Shown: positions 24,750-36,048 of the stretch, piece after piece
Layout of the letters: each line of letters starts with the position of its first letter
How positions within the stretch are numbered: position 1 is the stretch's first letter
Notes under the pieces: generated by a model
What the model was told of the DNA's origin: nothing
The model's input: only the letters and a program-made list of their open reading frames with translations
Database searches by the model: none
Program-made: the position numbers and the translations under genes
Source of the DNA: Lepturacanthus savala
Lineage: Eukaryota > Chordata > Actinopteri > Scombriformes > Trichiuridae
Reading direction: 5' to 3'
Length of the DNA: 64,000 bases
Assembly: GCA_030544235.1 (NCBI GenBank)
Contig: CM060467.1
Span: forward strand, 7,990,501 to 8,054,500

Positions 24750-24828
<79 letters not shown>
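24450..24828 (+). mobile_element. Tc1-like transposon end fragment flanked by GT and TA microsatellites
   Basis: After a (GT)n run (24450-24479) the sequence GTTCAAAAGTTTGGGGTCAC, then AATGTCCTTATTTTTGA and GTGGTAAATGACTATTCTAG, are hallmarks I know from a widespread fish Tc1-like transposon. The rest of the element is absent. A 78-bp (TA)n tract (24751-24828) follows. Confidence 0.7.
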
Positions 24829-24829
<1 letters not shown>

Positions 24830-25679
24830 TTTAAGACAACTTTGGTCTGTGCATGGGCGTGTTCAATAAAGTTGTTGCTGTTTCACAGCTTTGCAATCAG
24901 GCTGCAGGAACATCCTAAGGGGACGTTTTGACACTCATTTATATTAAATCAAAACCACATACACAGCAGGACTAGGTTCACCTTTCCACTGCCGCACTGT
25001 CATTACAAAGCCTCTCCACACCCACACTCACAGCTGTCCGCCAATGGGAAGTGGCTGTGATTTCCTATTCCATCCCCAGCTGATAAGCGTCCCATCGTTC
25101 TTTGTGGGTGGTTGCTACAGAAGCAGGTGTGCTCAGTAGCAACCTGAAGATCCTGCTGGCGTAATCAGGATTTATGGTATGTAAATGGTAGTAGCGAGAA
25201 ATGAGAACAGCGCATATATGTGCATACCTGTGAGTTCGCTGCCTGTGTGTGTGTGTGTGTGTGTGTGTGAGATGTGGAACTAGTGGGGGGCATAGTAACA
25301 GAGGTCTGGCCCTGTAGGGTAGATGTTAACTGCTCATAATGAGGCACTCTTGGAGCTAATAGAGGCAAAGTCAGTTTAGACTCACTCAGTGGCTGTCTGA
25401 TTTAACCACATCGACCAGATTGTTGAAGATGAACTGTTGTGCCGCAGCATTTGAGAACTTGAGATTGCACAGTCTAGACAGCCTTTGGGAGAAAAAGGGA
25501 AAAAAAAGAAGTGGTAAGAGGACCGGAATTTAAAATGAAATCAGGAGTAACACTGATATATTATAAGGGAACATTAACTCTAAGATCATGTCCACACCAT
25601 GAAACAAGCCATGAAAGCCTATGGTTTTGACATCCCACACACATTTTGTAGACACAATCCTGAACTAAGCTTGTGTTCT

Positions 25680-25687
25680 GCATGTCG

Positions 25688-25715
<28 letters not shown>
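25680..25715. repeat. Poly(T) tract
   Basis: A run of 27 T (about 25687-25713). It could be the poly(A) tail of a minus-strand retroposed sequence, but I see no body or target duplication. Confidence 0.6.
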
Positions 25716-25718
<3 letters not shown>

Positions 25719-27054
25719 GGAACAGTGCAGAGCTCCAGTTTTGCTTGTGGAGATTTGTCATAGCAACACATCTTAGCAGGGTAATTGCAGTATCCCAGAG
25801 ATGGATCAGTCTCCCATGTGTACTGCAGTTTATTGCCTTATAATTATGAGACTAATTACGAAGATGTATTACAACCCCCCCTGTGCATGGATATATATGT
25901 GCACACACAAGTCACACACACACACTCACAAGTACACATCAATCAGAACTATGGTAGCCGATGATCTAAATCTCAATGTGAAAATAGGAGCCAGTAATGA
26001 CTACACCACTGCCTTTCTTGAGAATGAGTCTTTACTCTGAAGCAACTAACGTCTCACTTTAAAGTCCAACTTTGAGATTTATCCTCAACAAAGGTTCTAA
26101 TTCCATTTTTAGCAAAGTGTGTTGACAATAAAGATGAAATTATGCTGTTCTATACACCATCATTATGTCTTTGGATCAAAAAATTATTCTCTTTTATTAC
26201 CAATGCTGTCAAAGCAATTACAAAAACACATTTGCTTGGTATTGCAATGTTTCACCTATGAGTTTTTTTTCTTGCAAATGAAGTCATTTTTCTCCTCCTT
26301 CGCACCTGTCACCGAGAACACTTGAGTGTGTGGCACAGACGCAGCAAGACTACAGTACTGAAGCACAATAATTGCAACAAGACCGCTCTATGTAAAATCA
26401 ATCAGGATACAAGAGGTACAGCAAATTAATACAACTTTGCATACAGACGTTATATGCTTTGCTCCTCAGGCATACAGATTATAAACTGTGTGTTTGTTCA
26501 TAAGAGAGAGAAAGAAGGGGCACACACACACAGTCACACACATACACCCTTCCTGGGGATCTCAGGGGATCAAAAGGACAATGGTGGGATACGAGGTGTG
26601 GCCTCTAACCGAGTTGGACTGGAGCGGTAGGGGGTCGGGGACTCCTGTGCACCAAATTATTCATTTCCAAAACAACACTGAGGTGAGTCGCCGGGGCAAC
26701 TCGAGCAGGCTGAAGGGAAATCCACGCTGCGAAGAAGAAAACAAGCATTAAAGCTCCATGTTGGAGCTTTTCTGTTTTCTTTCTTTTCTATTTTTTTTGT
26801 TTCATCCGCATCATCTCGCAAAAATGAATAACTCCCTCTCCACCCATTCTGAGATACCACCGAAGGAGCAAAAGCCGGGCAGACCTTACTGCAGATGCAA
26901 ATTTGCTTCCATTAAACTTTCGACTGGAGTTCATCAAAGAGCATTCTCCCTTCAGCGAATCCAGTTGTGGTCTTGATCTATAGCAACAGACCAATGATAA
27001 GAAGTTCACTCTTTCCTGATAAAGACCCCATTAGAGCGTTGGAGGAGAAGGGGA

Positions 27055-27160
27055 TGGGGGGAGGAGGTGATAACTTCATGTTCCTAAACAACAGGAAGAC
27101 TTATCTCCCCATGCCTTCCTGTCCAGTATATCCCCTTTGACTCCAAAGCAGTGTCATTAT
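27055..27160 (-). repeat. Inverted-duplicated regulatory-looking element, copy 2
   Basis: The reverse complement aligns with 20655-20760. Compared with copy 1 it has GAGATAAGTC, a GATA-type word, where copy 1 has GGGTTAAGTC. About 6.3 kb separates the copies. Confidence 0.8.
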
Positions 27161-28559
27161 CACGGAACAGGCTACATGGGGGGATTTTTAAGTTCACAGA
27201 TTGTGCTGATATTCTGCAAACTTTGGGTTTTGTGAGTCTATTTTTTATCCCACAACCATATTAAGTCTGTGAGTCTGTGTCATCCTTGGCGTGTTGCGAG
27301 CATGAACAAAAGCCGTCTCAGTGCAGTCTGACGAGAGAAAAAAAAATGAATAAAAAAACTCATTAATTTCTTTTGTATAAAAAAAGACAGTTTTATATGG
27401 TAGCTGTTTCTGCACTAACATACTGTATTTTTAAACTGTTGCTAGTGAAATCTACTTTAAGGGTTTCATTTGCTTTACCACTGTAAAGAGAAAAGGTTTC
27501 TTCTTGTTCATATGACTAAAAATAACTATAATTTGCAGATATAAAATACCAACGTGTCTTCAACAATGGAACACTAATGAGATCAGCTCAAATTTTACAT
27601 TCAGAATTACATATCACTTCATATCGGACATTTGTTTTGGAACTGGACATTTATTTAAAGGTGTTATAATGTGCCAAAGATATTCCATATATATGTTTTT
27701 AAAAAATATATTCTCAAGGTTCACATCCTTTCACAACGGGTCAATGTAAATTTAATTATAATATCTTGAGCTACCAGTAAAACTTATAGGCCTTTTCCTT
27801 CAGCACTTTTGGCTGCTTCAAAGCGGCTTGTGATGGGCTTTTTTGTCTTTCAGTGACTATTCACTTTAAAAAATGCCCTTGCAAGCAGGATGATGCTGAG
27901 CAAAATCAGTAAAACAACCTGCAACAGTACACAGCATTAAGAGGACTTACACCTTAAAGCATGCAGCTCGGTTCTAATGGGACCCCTGCTACACTCGGCT
28001 GACATACGGCGTCAAACCAAACCAGCACATATAGAAAAAAAGGTTATTAGTCCGGAGTCTAAACAGCAACTGCTTTGCAAACTACTGTTAAAGAAAATAT
28101 AAAAGCACAAACACACAATGCCTTCAAATGGCCTCCGTTATAATTGGCAGGAGGTTGGCATCCAGGCTCACGGCTCACCGAGATTGAGAAAGAAACAAGA
28201 AAGATAATAAAGCACGGAGTAAGAGAGAGAAATGAAACAGCTGAATGGCAGAGAGCAACATTTTAAACAAGAAGGACACCGAGTGACGTCAAGGTCTCTT
28301 CAGAAAGATTGGTGACAAAGCTTCATTGTGAGCTTGTTTGTCTTCTCAGGCTTTACGTTCCCCCGGCTGGCCTCTGCTCCCTTCTCAGGGATAATCACAA
28401 AGAAGTAGGCTGCTTGAAAACAACATGGAACACTTGTAGAAGTAAACAATGCCTGGAAACCAGCTATTATGTCACAGATTTATACTCAGTGGTCCCCTAA
28501 GATAATCAATATGATCACTCAGCAGCCGACATATCTGAACCAACTCGGCTACATGTCTT

Positions 28560-29370
28560 CACCCGAGTAAAATAATGGTCCAAGTAAGTTTTTGGGAAAA
28601 CACAAAAAACTTTATCGAATGCTGAGAATATTATATTTATTAATCATTTCAACATACATGGAACCTATGTAAACTTTTAGAATAAAGTGTTATAGGCACA
28701 TTTTTGAATATTCTAAAAGAAAAGTTTAGGCAACTTTTCAACTGGCTTAAACTGTCCTTTTATTCCACAATGTAAATTCAAATCTTACATTACCTGGAGT
28801 TAAATTAACCAAATGTCAGGTAATTTTTTCAACACTTTCCCAGGTCTTCTTTGCCTGTTTTTATTGAACGTAACTCATTTCCTACATCCAGTTTTGGCAG
28901 CCTTTTGAAACCTGAAATGTGGCAGATTTTCAATGAAGTGATGATGCTCAACAGCCATCAACATTTTTAATGAACTGGAGATCCTGGAGCATTTTTTCCT
29001 TTATATTTGGCTACATATTTATTGATATGCGCTGCACTTTATATTAAATTACTGTTAAAGTGTAAATTTAGACGAAATGAATATAAAGCTTTATAGCCTA
29101 TAGACTATTACGATAATAAAACCTTCATCATCATCACCTTCAATCACTCACCAGTAAAAAATTATTTAAGAATCATGTTTAGACCTTCTTTTTGCTTCAT
29201 GAAGCAATTTCCATTATGAAAGCTTGTTAAATTGTCATTTTATCCTGACTTTGGCAAAAAGCTTTGACTTAGGACAAAAATAGCCAAAGTAAAAGGACCG
29301 TTTTTCTATAGGGTATAAAGACTATTGATCCTTTTAACTCAGGATTGAGGCAATTTTACCAGACCTGACA
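28560..29370. repeat. Unclassified dispersed repeat, copy 2
   Basis: A diverged partner of 6188-6725 with the same block order: TTTTTGGGAAAACACAAAAA, CATCCAGTTTTGGCA, GATCCTGGAGCA, TTTATATTTGGCTACATAT, ATCACTCACCAGTA, AATCATGTTTAGACC, GACTTAGGACAAAAA, CTATAGGG. It carries extra inserted sequence near 28630-28780 and 29050-29120. Confidence 0.6.
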
Positions 29371-29929
29371 GCATTATCAAGAGATGATTGAGGCCAAAAA
29401 CTCACTTTAGCAAAAAAATGACTTCTTTTAATAAGGCATGGATATGTGCTTTTGATAGATGACTACAATTATTTATGAAAATGCAAGCAGGATGAACAAG
29501 GAACATACACAATACGGTGATGTAAAAATGCCAGATTTAACAATGATGCTAATTTACATGTGTAGTCCCTTACATCTAACAGTAAATATCATACAACAAG
29601 AAATACATTACAACATCACCAACACAATGTTCCCCTCCCTCTTTATAGGAATCCTGAGTAAATCAGGCAATTATATCATAGAGAATCTAGTCCTTATATG
29701 ATGTCCTCCACACTACTGTATTATTTATTGTACCGTATTGGGATAGTATGATACCTACATGGCTCCCGGCATCACAACCCACCCGCACATCACAATGAAT
29801 AGGCCCACTATACCGCAGCTTCCATTGTACTCACACAAAAGCGTACAAATATTCAAATACATGTTTGGCATTTTCACCACGACTTTGGGATGAATAATGC
29901 AGGCCTAATCTTCAGAGGGTGGCATGAAT

Positions 29930-30800
29930 TGAAGGTCCACCAGTTAGCTCGGGCCCATCTCTGTCTGGCGTGCTGTGTGTTATGCTGAATGATCAACATG
30001 CGGGCAGTTTGCCTCTTTGGCCCGCCTCTCATTGACTTTCAATGTATGTACGTGGGATGTATGATCATTAAAAACGTTGCAACGTTGGGGAGGGGAGCGG
30101 GTGGGGGGTCAAGCTGAATAAAAGCAAAGACAAACCCCCCCCAGCCCTCCTCTCTCGCTTTATCTCTTTCTCGCTCTCTCTTGCCCATTCATTAATGATA
30201 TCTATAGGCCGTTAAGCCCTTCACGAGTGTTGGTGGAGTGTCGGGAAGCTCTCTAATCCCTGCGTCGCTCTTTATTCTGCCCATGACGCTCATCCCCTCG
30301 GTGTCAGATCCCGAAAACCCCCCGCTAATCCCCCGGTGGCATCGCGGGCCGAGGCCCCCGCTGTCGGCTCCCATGCTGTGCCACTCCTGGCCGGGCCGTA
30401 ATTTGTGGGCCCTGCTTGGGGATACTATTGCTGTCACTCTGCCCCGTCTCGTCCACCCCCTCGCCCTTTCCCATTCCTTCCCTCCGCTTGCTTTCTCACT
30501 TTCTCCCTTTCACTCTCTCCCCCGGCTGACGATGAAACTCCCTGGCACCGAGCGAACGCTTTTGTTCCGTCTCTCGCATTAGGAGTCAATGTCCCGCTCC
30601 TCCGTGCCCGCACATTACAAATTTGCCTTCCCGACAAAAGTTGAATGGACGTGCAATGCGGAGGAGGCGGGGACGGATGCGGCGCAGAGGGCAATTCGGA
30701 CTAAGCACCGAGGGCACACAGACTAAGCATTTGAATGATGGCACATTAAGAGTCCTCAAGTTCAATTAAGAGTGCTTAACAATGCATCAGTATGCAGGCT
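29930..30800. promoter_or_regulatory. Candidate conserved non-coding element, CpG-rich core with TAAT-rich edges
   Basis: A unique stretch, strikingly different from the surrounding AT-rich DNA, has CpG-dense sequence (about 30270-30450 and 30580-30700). It is framed by CATTCATTAATGATATCT at about 30188 and by AAGTTCAATTAAGAGTGC at about 30760, which contain homeodomain-type TTAAT/CAATTA words. No open frame with splice support spans it and no transposon hallmark is seen. Such mosaics are typical of developmental enhancers, but the call is by composition only. Confidence 0.4.
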
Positions 30801-31254
30801 GGCTCTCTCTGACTTATTTTAATGAGAGGAAGGAGGTGGGAAGGAGCAGAGAGGAAAGGGAAGGGCGGGTGGTAATGATTAGCACTGTTTTCTTTACTCC
30901 TAAGCTCCTCTGTGCAGCTCAGCGGAACAGTGGGCTGCAGATTTTGGACACTGTGGTGTCGCCCACCCAGACTAATGCCACCCGGCTGGCACTTATGTGG
31001 GTATGTGGGAGAGAGAAACTACTCAGGTGTCAACGATCACCAGAAGTGTGGTTCTTATATAAGGAAAGCAAAAAATAACACAGTATAGAAATGTTGCAAG
31101 TAAATGTTACTTATGGAAAAGTGGATAATCAGTAAAATATTTAGTCGTGAAGAATGGCCCCTTTCAAGGTCTTGTTTTTTTCTCATAAGTGGATTTTATT
31201 GTATTATTATTACCGGGTAGGTTAACGTTTTTAGAATTTGCTCTTTTTTTTTTC

Positions 31255-31370
31255 TTTGTCCCCCAAGAGTGAGATAAGAAGATTGACTCTCATTACTGCA
31301 ACCAGCAGGCAATTAGCTTAGTTTAGCATAAAGACTTTAAGCAGGGAGAAACAGTTATCCGAGCGCTCAA
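31255..31370 (+). repeat. Second fragment of the 23.5-kb dispersed repeat
   Basis: The block AAGAGTGAGATAAGAAGATT and the downstream TAGCATAAAGACTTTAAGCA match the pattern of the copy at 23489-23730, with different internal sequence. Confidence 0.4.
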
Positions 31371-32739
31371 CAGTTACAGGACAAACAGTGGTTTATCCAA
31401 CATTTCTCCAGCTATGAAGCTGGTCGCAGATCAGCCTCACTATGATGTCACAACAGCACAAAACTCTCCATGTTTGTATATATGTTAATTCAAGATTATT
31501 GACCAATCCGTGGCATACAGTCCTTTTAAGTAGCTCCTCAGACTTGTTAACGCCTTCTTCTCTGACTCCACTAATCAAAGAATAATCAAAGAATTGCCCT
31601 CTGTTAGGCAATTTAGAGTCCATCAACTGAAATGCAGCAGGCTGAAGAATTATTTTATATATTAGTCTATCCTACAGTTTAAACAAGATCTGCGTCCTGC
31701 GTATTGAGATCTGTATGATCTGCCATGACTGTTTGATGAATTATGTATTATTAATTATGTCCCTAGGGAGACTATTGGTCATTGTTACATTACAAAATTA
31801 GCATTTCTTTTCACTAATTGGTGTTTATTGGGTAGCGTTTTTGATATGCACTATACGCACTGTTTGATATGCACTGAAATGTGGAAAGATATGTAACTGG
31901 CACAGGATCTTTCATTTATAACACAAATGTCCTGCATTTGGACCCAACATAACCTCTTGATTGAAATCGATAAACAGCTACTAGACTGACGATGTGAGAA
32001 TGTATCAAGTACAGTAAATAATTGGGCGGATCAGGACATGAAATAACTACCAGAAGAAATATGATATTTGAATTATTAATATTATACATTATGTCTTGTA
32101 GGCTTCAATGTTAATCAAGGAAACAACTTATTAATGAAACAGCATTAAACCACACACTCTCTGTATGATTAAGATAATTACGTTAAACCTTATTGTTGCT
32201 ATTCTCATGAGGCCATCTTCAAAGGTAATTAATTGCAACAAAGTTCAAACCATTTTGATGAATGAAATGACAAACCTAAAAAACAATTATCTACAGACAC
32301 TGAGCGTTTATACACGTAACCATAGTAACTCATTCCTATATGGCTTGCCTGTCTCGTCTGTCTTTGCTCTGTCAATTTTCATGCTGTGACGTCATCAGTA
32401 ATGTTTTTCACTCCATGATAAAATGGACATGGGGCATGAATGTGTGAAAGGAGCCAGTCGTTTAAGTCTCACGGTCAATGTGCAACGCAATGTCCAATGC
32501 ACTAGTGACTAGTCATATGAAAAAAGTATAAGAAGCATATTCAAAATCATAGGACGATCGACCGCTGTTGCAGTGGTGATTTGTGATCTTTCAAACAGGG
32601 GAATCTCATATTTTCCGTACATCATAAAAAAGTGTCAGTTTATTTACAGACATCCAAAGTTCACATGCAAAATCCCCGATGGAACTGAAATCGTTCGGCT
32701 GAGGTGACGTTATATATTTTTGAAACCTGTCAGTCAAAA

Positions 32740-32810
32740 TTACATTCTGCTTTTCCTCCAATCAGCACGCATCACAACTACATTCTGATTTTCCTCCAAT
32801 CACCATGCGG
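32740..32810. repeat. Two-copy direct repeat
   Basis: ACATTCTGMTTTTCCTCCAA followed by TCASCAYGC occurs twice, about 39 bp apart. The repeat lies about 80 bp before the Tc1-derived element at 32891. Confidence 0.6.
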
Positions 32811-32890
32811 GCTGACATTCTCAGCATTTATCCAACGGCCACCGAGTTTCGAGGCGATGAAAAAAAAAGCCCCATGCAGTCCCAGATACA

Positions 32891-33306
32891 TATTCAAATC
32901 CATAAATAGTGATTATGTGGAATTAAGTGCAATAACACAGGAAAAAAGTATCAAACACACATGGGAAAGCTGTATAGATAAGTCTGTAACCAGTTTTGCT
33001 TTGAGATAACTCTGTAACCAGTTCCATTCTGATACTGAACAGCAATCAGGTGGCGAAGGTCTTGAGAGAGCTCCTTGCTTTTACCCATCATGAGATGTGT
33101 CTTGTTTGACTACTTGGTGAAAAAACAACCTGTTTATAGGGCCATCAATTAGCACTAACTCAGCTGATGTTGGTTTGCAATTATAGGAAGTACAAAGACT
33201 AATTACTTTCAGATTTGAGATATACAGCTTTCCCATGTGTGTTCAATACTTTTTTTCCTGTGTTATTGCACTTAATTCCGCATAATCATTATTTATGGAT
33301 TTGAAT
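32891..33306 (-). mobile_element. Tc1/mariner-derived miniature element with long terminal inverted repeats and a transposase start remnant
   Basis: The ends are near-perfect inverted repeats of about 85 bp (ATTCAAATCCATAAATARTG... with CAGGAAAAAAGTAT and CACACATGGGAAAGCTGTA). Inside, on the minus strand, ATGATGGGTAAAAGC encodes MMGKSKELSQDLR, which I recognise as the start of a fish Tc1-like transposase; it stops being related after a few dozen codons. It is an internally deleted, non-autonomous copy. Confidence 0.85.
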
Positions 33307-33416
33307 GTTGTGATTTCTTTTCATGGGTGGATTATTTGAGTTAATACCAGTGTCTAGAAGAAAAGGTACATGAATTGCATCTTTGGAAATAAATGTAATG
33401 ACAAAAAAAGTTGATG

Positions 33417-33533
<117 letters not shown>

Positions 33534-35265
33534 CACAGTGTGCAGGGTGACATATAGTGCACACAGCCTTGATTAATATGAGCTTTGAATGATAAGTCCG
33601 TCGGCTCAGATAGGGACTCTCTAACACTTTTAGGGCCTAATATAATAACTTCTGAAACTTAAGAAAGAGTGGAGAAGCAAAGGGAAGGAACAGTTAAAGT
33701 GAAACACAGGCAGATTAGAGAGGAAGAAAAATAGCAAGGCATAGAAAAAGAAAGACCAAACAACTGAGAGCAGTGAAACTTGGAGCCGGAGCCTCGAGCA
33801 GAAACACTTGAAGATAGGACGTGGAGCTGACCCCGTTCCCAACTTCACTCGGGGCGGCCTCATCGATGTGACACGCATTATCATCGCGCCTCTTAATTGT
33901 CTCTGTCCTCGTCATCCCTTGACTTGGCTGTTCCTCGACTGCCAGTCATGATCATGGCGTTTCTCTAACACGGAGGGCCATCACTCCACTCACTCTCCCT
34001 CCCTCTCATCCTCTTCTCTGGACCCACCGTCACAGAGATAAATAAGAAGAAAAAAAAGAAGTCAGTGAGAATTTTCCAACAGTCACTCACTCAAAATGGA
34101 TTCTGCTACACAGTTGCTTCGCTCCTCTGTGAGGCTGCAGGATTATCTCGGAGGGCTGTCAGGATATTCAAGCCGAGGTCAGGATGCGTATTTACAGGTC
34201 CGGCGCAAAGTGGCTGAACCATGCGAAAATTAAAAAAAAAATAAAAGTATTCACAAAGTGCCACAAATCAAATCAGTTTGAGTTGAGCATGAACCCTGAC
34301 TCGGGGCGTCTGAAGTGTTAGTTTCCATTCTGCTGAAAAGACTGTAGAGGAGATGGTGTTGAACATGGAGTTGATTTTTCCATCCCGTATGGTTCAAGTG
34401 ATTTAAATTACACAACGGAGATAGGAGAGGCCATAAAGGGTTCATTCCTTCCATTACACTCTAAATGTTCATGTTTCTCTTTACACTCAAGTGCCTCGAT
34501 GTATTCCTTCCTGTGTATGGACGATAAAAATAAAAAACACTCATGGTGCTGAAACCAGCTCCTGCAATTGTAAATTGGCAAATTGTTTCCACTTCAAATT
34601 CAACCACAAGACTGTAATTTTGGCCTATCACTGTATGACAGGTTTTATTTCCTGTCACTTTTTTTTTTTTTAGAATGAATTATACTGTAACCACCTCCAA
34701 GTAGAAAATGGAGCATACTCAGTGTCTGTTGACACGAGTTTGTAATTTTCACCGGGCAGCATCTGTTTTTGTTTTGCTTGACAACCAAAAGCAGCAGTCA
34801 TTATTCTGACAGTCAGAGAGGATTCAGATAGAGGGAGAGGCAGCATGAAGGGAGGCTGATGGACTGAGAATGGGAGAAAATGACTGGGGTAAGAAATTGA
34901 CACAGGAAAGTAGAGAATCCGTAAGTACACTTTTCATTTTCTCATCCGAGCGCTGTCACAGTAGAAAGTTGATGCCACTGCAAGAAAGATCAAATATTTT
35001 TCATTAATACAAATTTCAAAAAAAAGGTTCACAAGTGTGATTCTAACTTGTAATCCCTGATTTGCCTCGCATCTCATCTCAAATCAAACAAAATTTAGGT
35101 TCTGTCCGATGAGGATAGAGTAATGTGATGTGGTGTAATGGAAACAAAATATATGTTGGATATTTATATTTTATCTTGAGCTGATGCACAAACAAAATCT
35201 CAGAGGAGTTGAATCAGTTTTTACTATAAAATCATTTTAGACAAGCTCTGCCCCCTTGAGATATG

Positions 35266-35268
<3 letters not shown>

Positions 35269-35350
<82 letters not shown>
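35269..35350. repeat. (TA)n microsatellite
   Basis: About 82 bp of uninterrupted TA dinucleotides. Confidence 0.95.
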
Positions 35351-35356
<6 letters not shown>

Positions 35357-36018
35357 AAAAATATATAAATTGAAGTTTCATTTTTTTTCCCATTTTTCTT
35401 TCCAATTGGAACATAATTGGAGAGGAAAGTGGTGGTTGTAACATATCTTGAAGGTACTGAAACTGATCGGAACTGAATAATATGAATTTCAAAGTATGCA
35501 TGAATGGATTATAGTGGGCAATAGAGGGTGAGCATGTGAGCAGATACTAATGTATATTTTATGTTATATTTTTCCATATAAGTATTTGTAGCTGTTTTTC
35601 TCCTTTTAATCAATATCTGTGTTTGTCCGTTTTCATCGTTGTTAAAGTGTATGTCACTATGGTGCCTCACTTCTGAAAAAATAAAGACATAAAAAAGAAA
35701 CACTGCTTTCTGCTATTGTTCCACCTGCCATTGACTCCTGAATGATTGTATAATGCACACCAGAGTTCACACAAAGTTTGCAGGAGAGATTATGGAGGAG
35801 TCTGAGAGCTGCAGTGCACAAAGTTATGAGCTAATTCCTCAACAACCGTGAGCCCTGATGATTGTTGCTGGTGCTATGTTAGCAGGCAGATAATATACAG
35901 TAGGTGTGTGTGTGTGTGTGATCACAGCTTCATGCAGCACATGGTTGTGGCATCTCAGTGAAAAGCACAGCCTCTGCCCATGCACGTGTGTTTTCAAAGA
36001 CTCAACGTTCCACATTAG

Positions 36019-36048
36019 AACTCCTCCTCCTCCTCCTCCTCCTCCTCT
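36019..36048. repeat. (TCC)n microsatellite
   Basis: About nine CTC/TCC triplets in a row within non-coding sequence. Confidence 0.9.
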
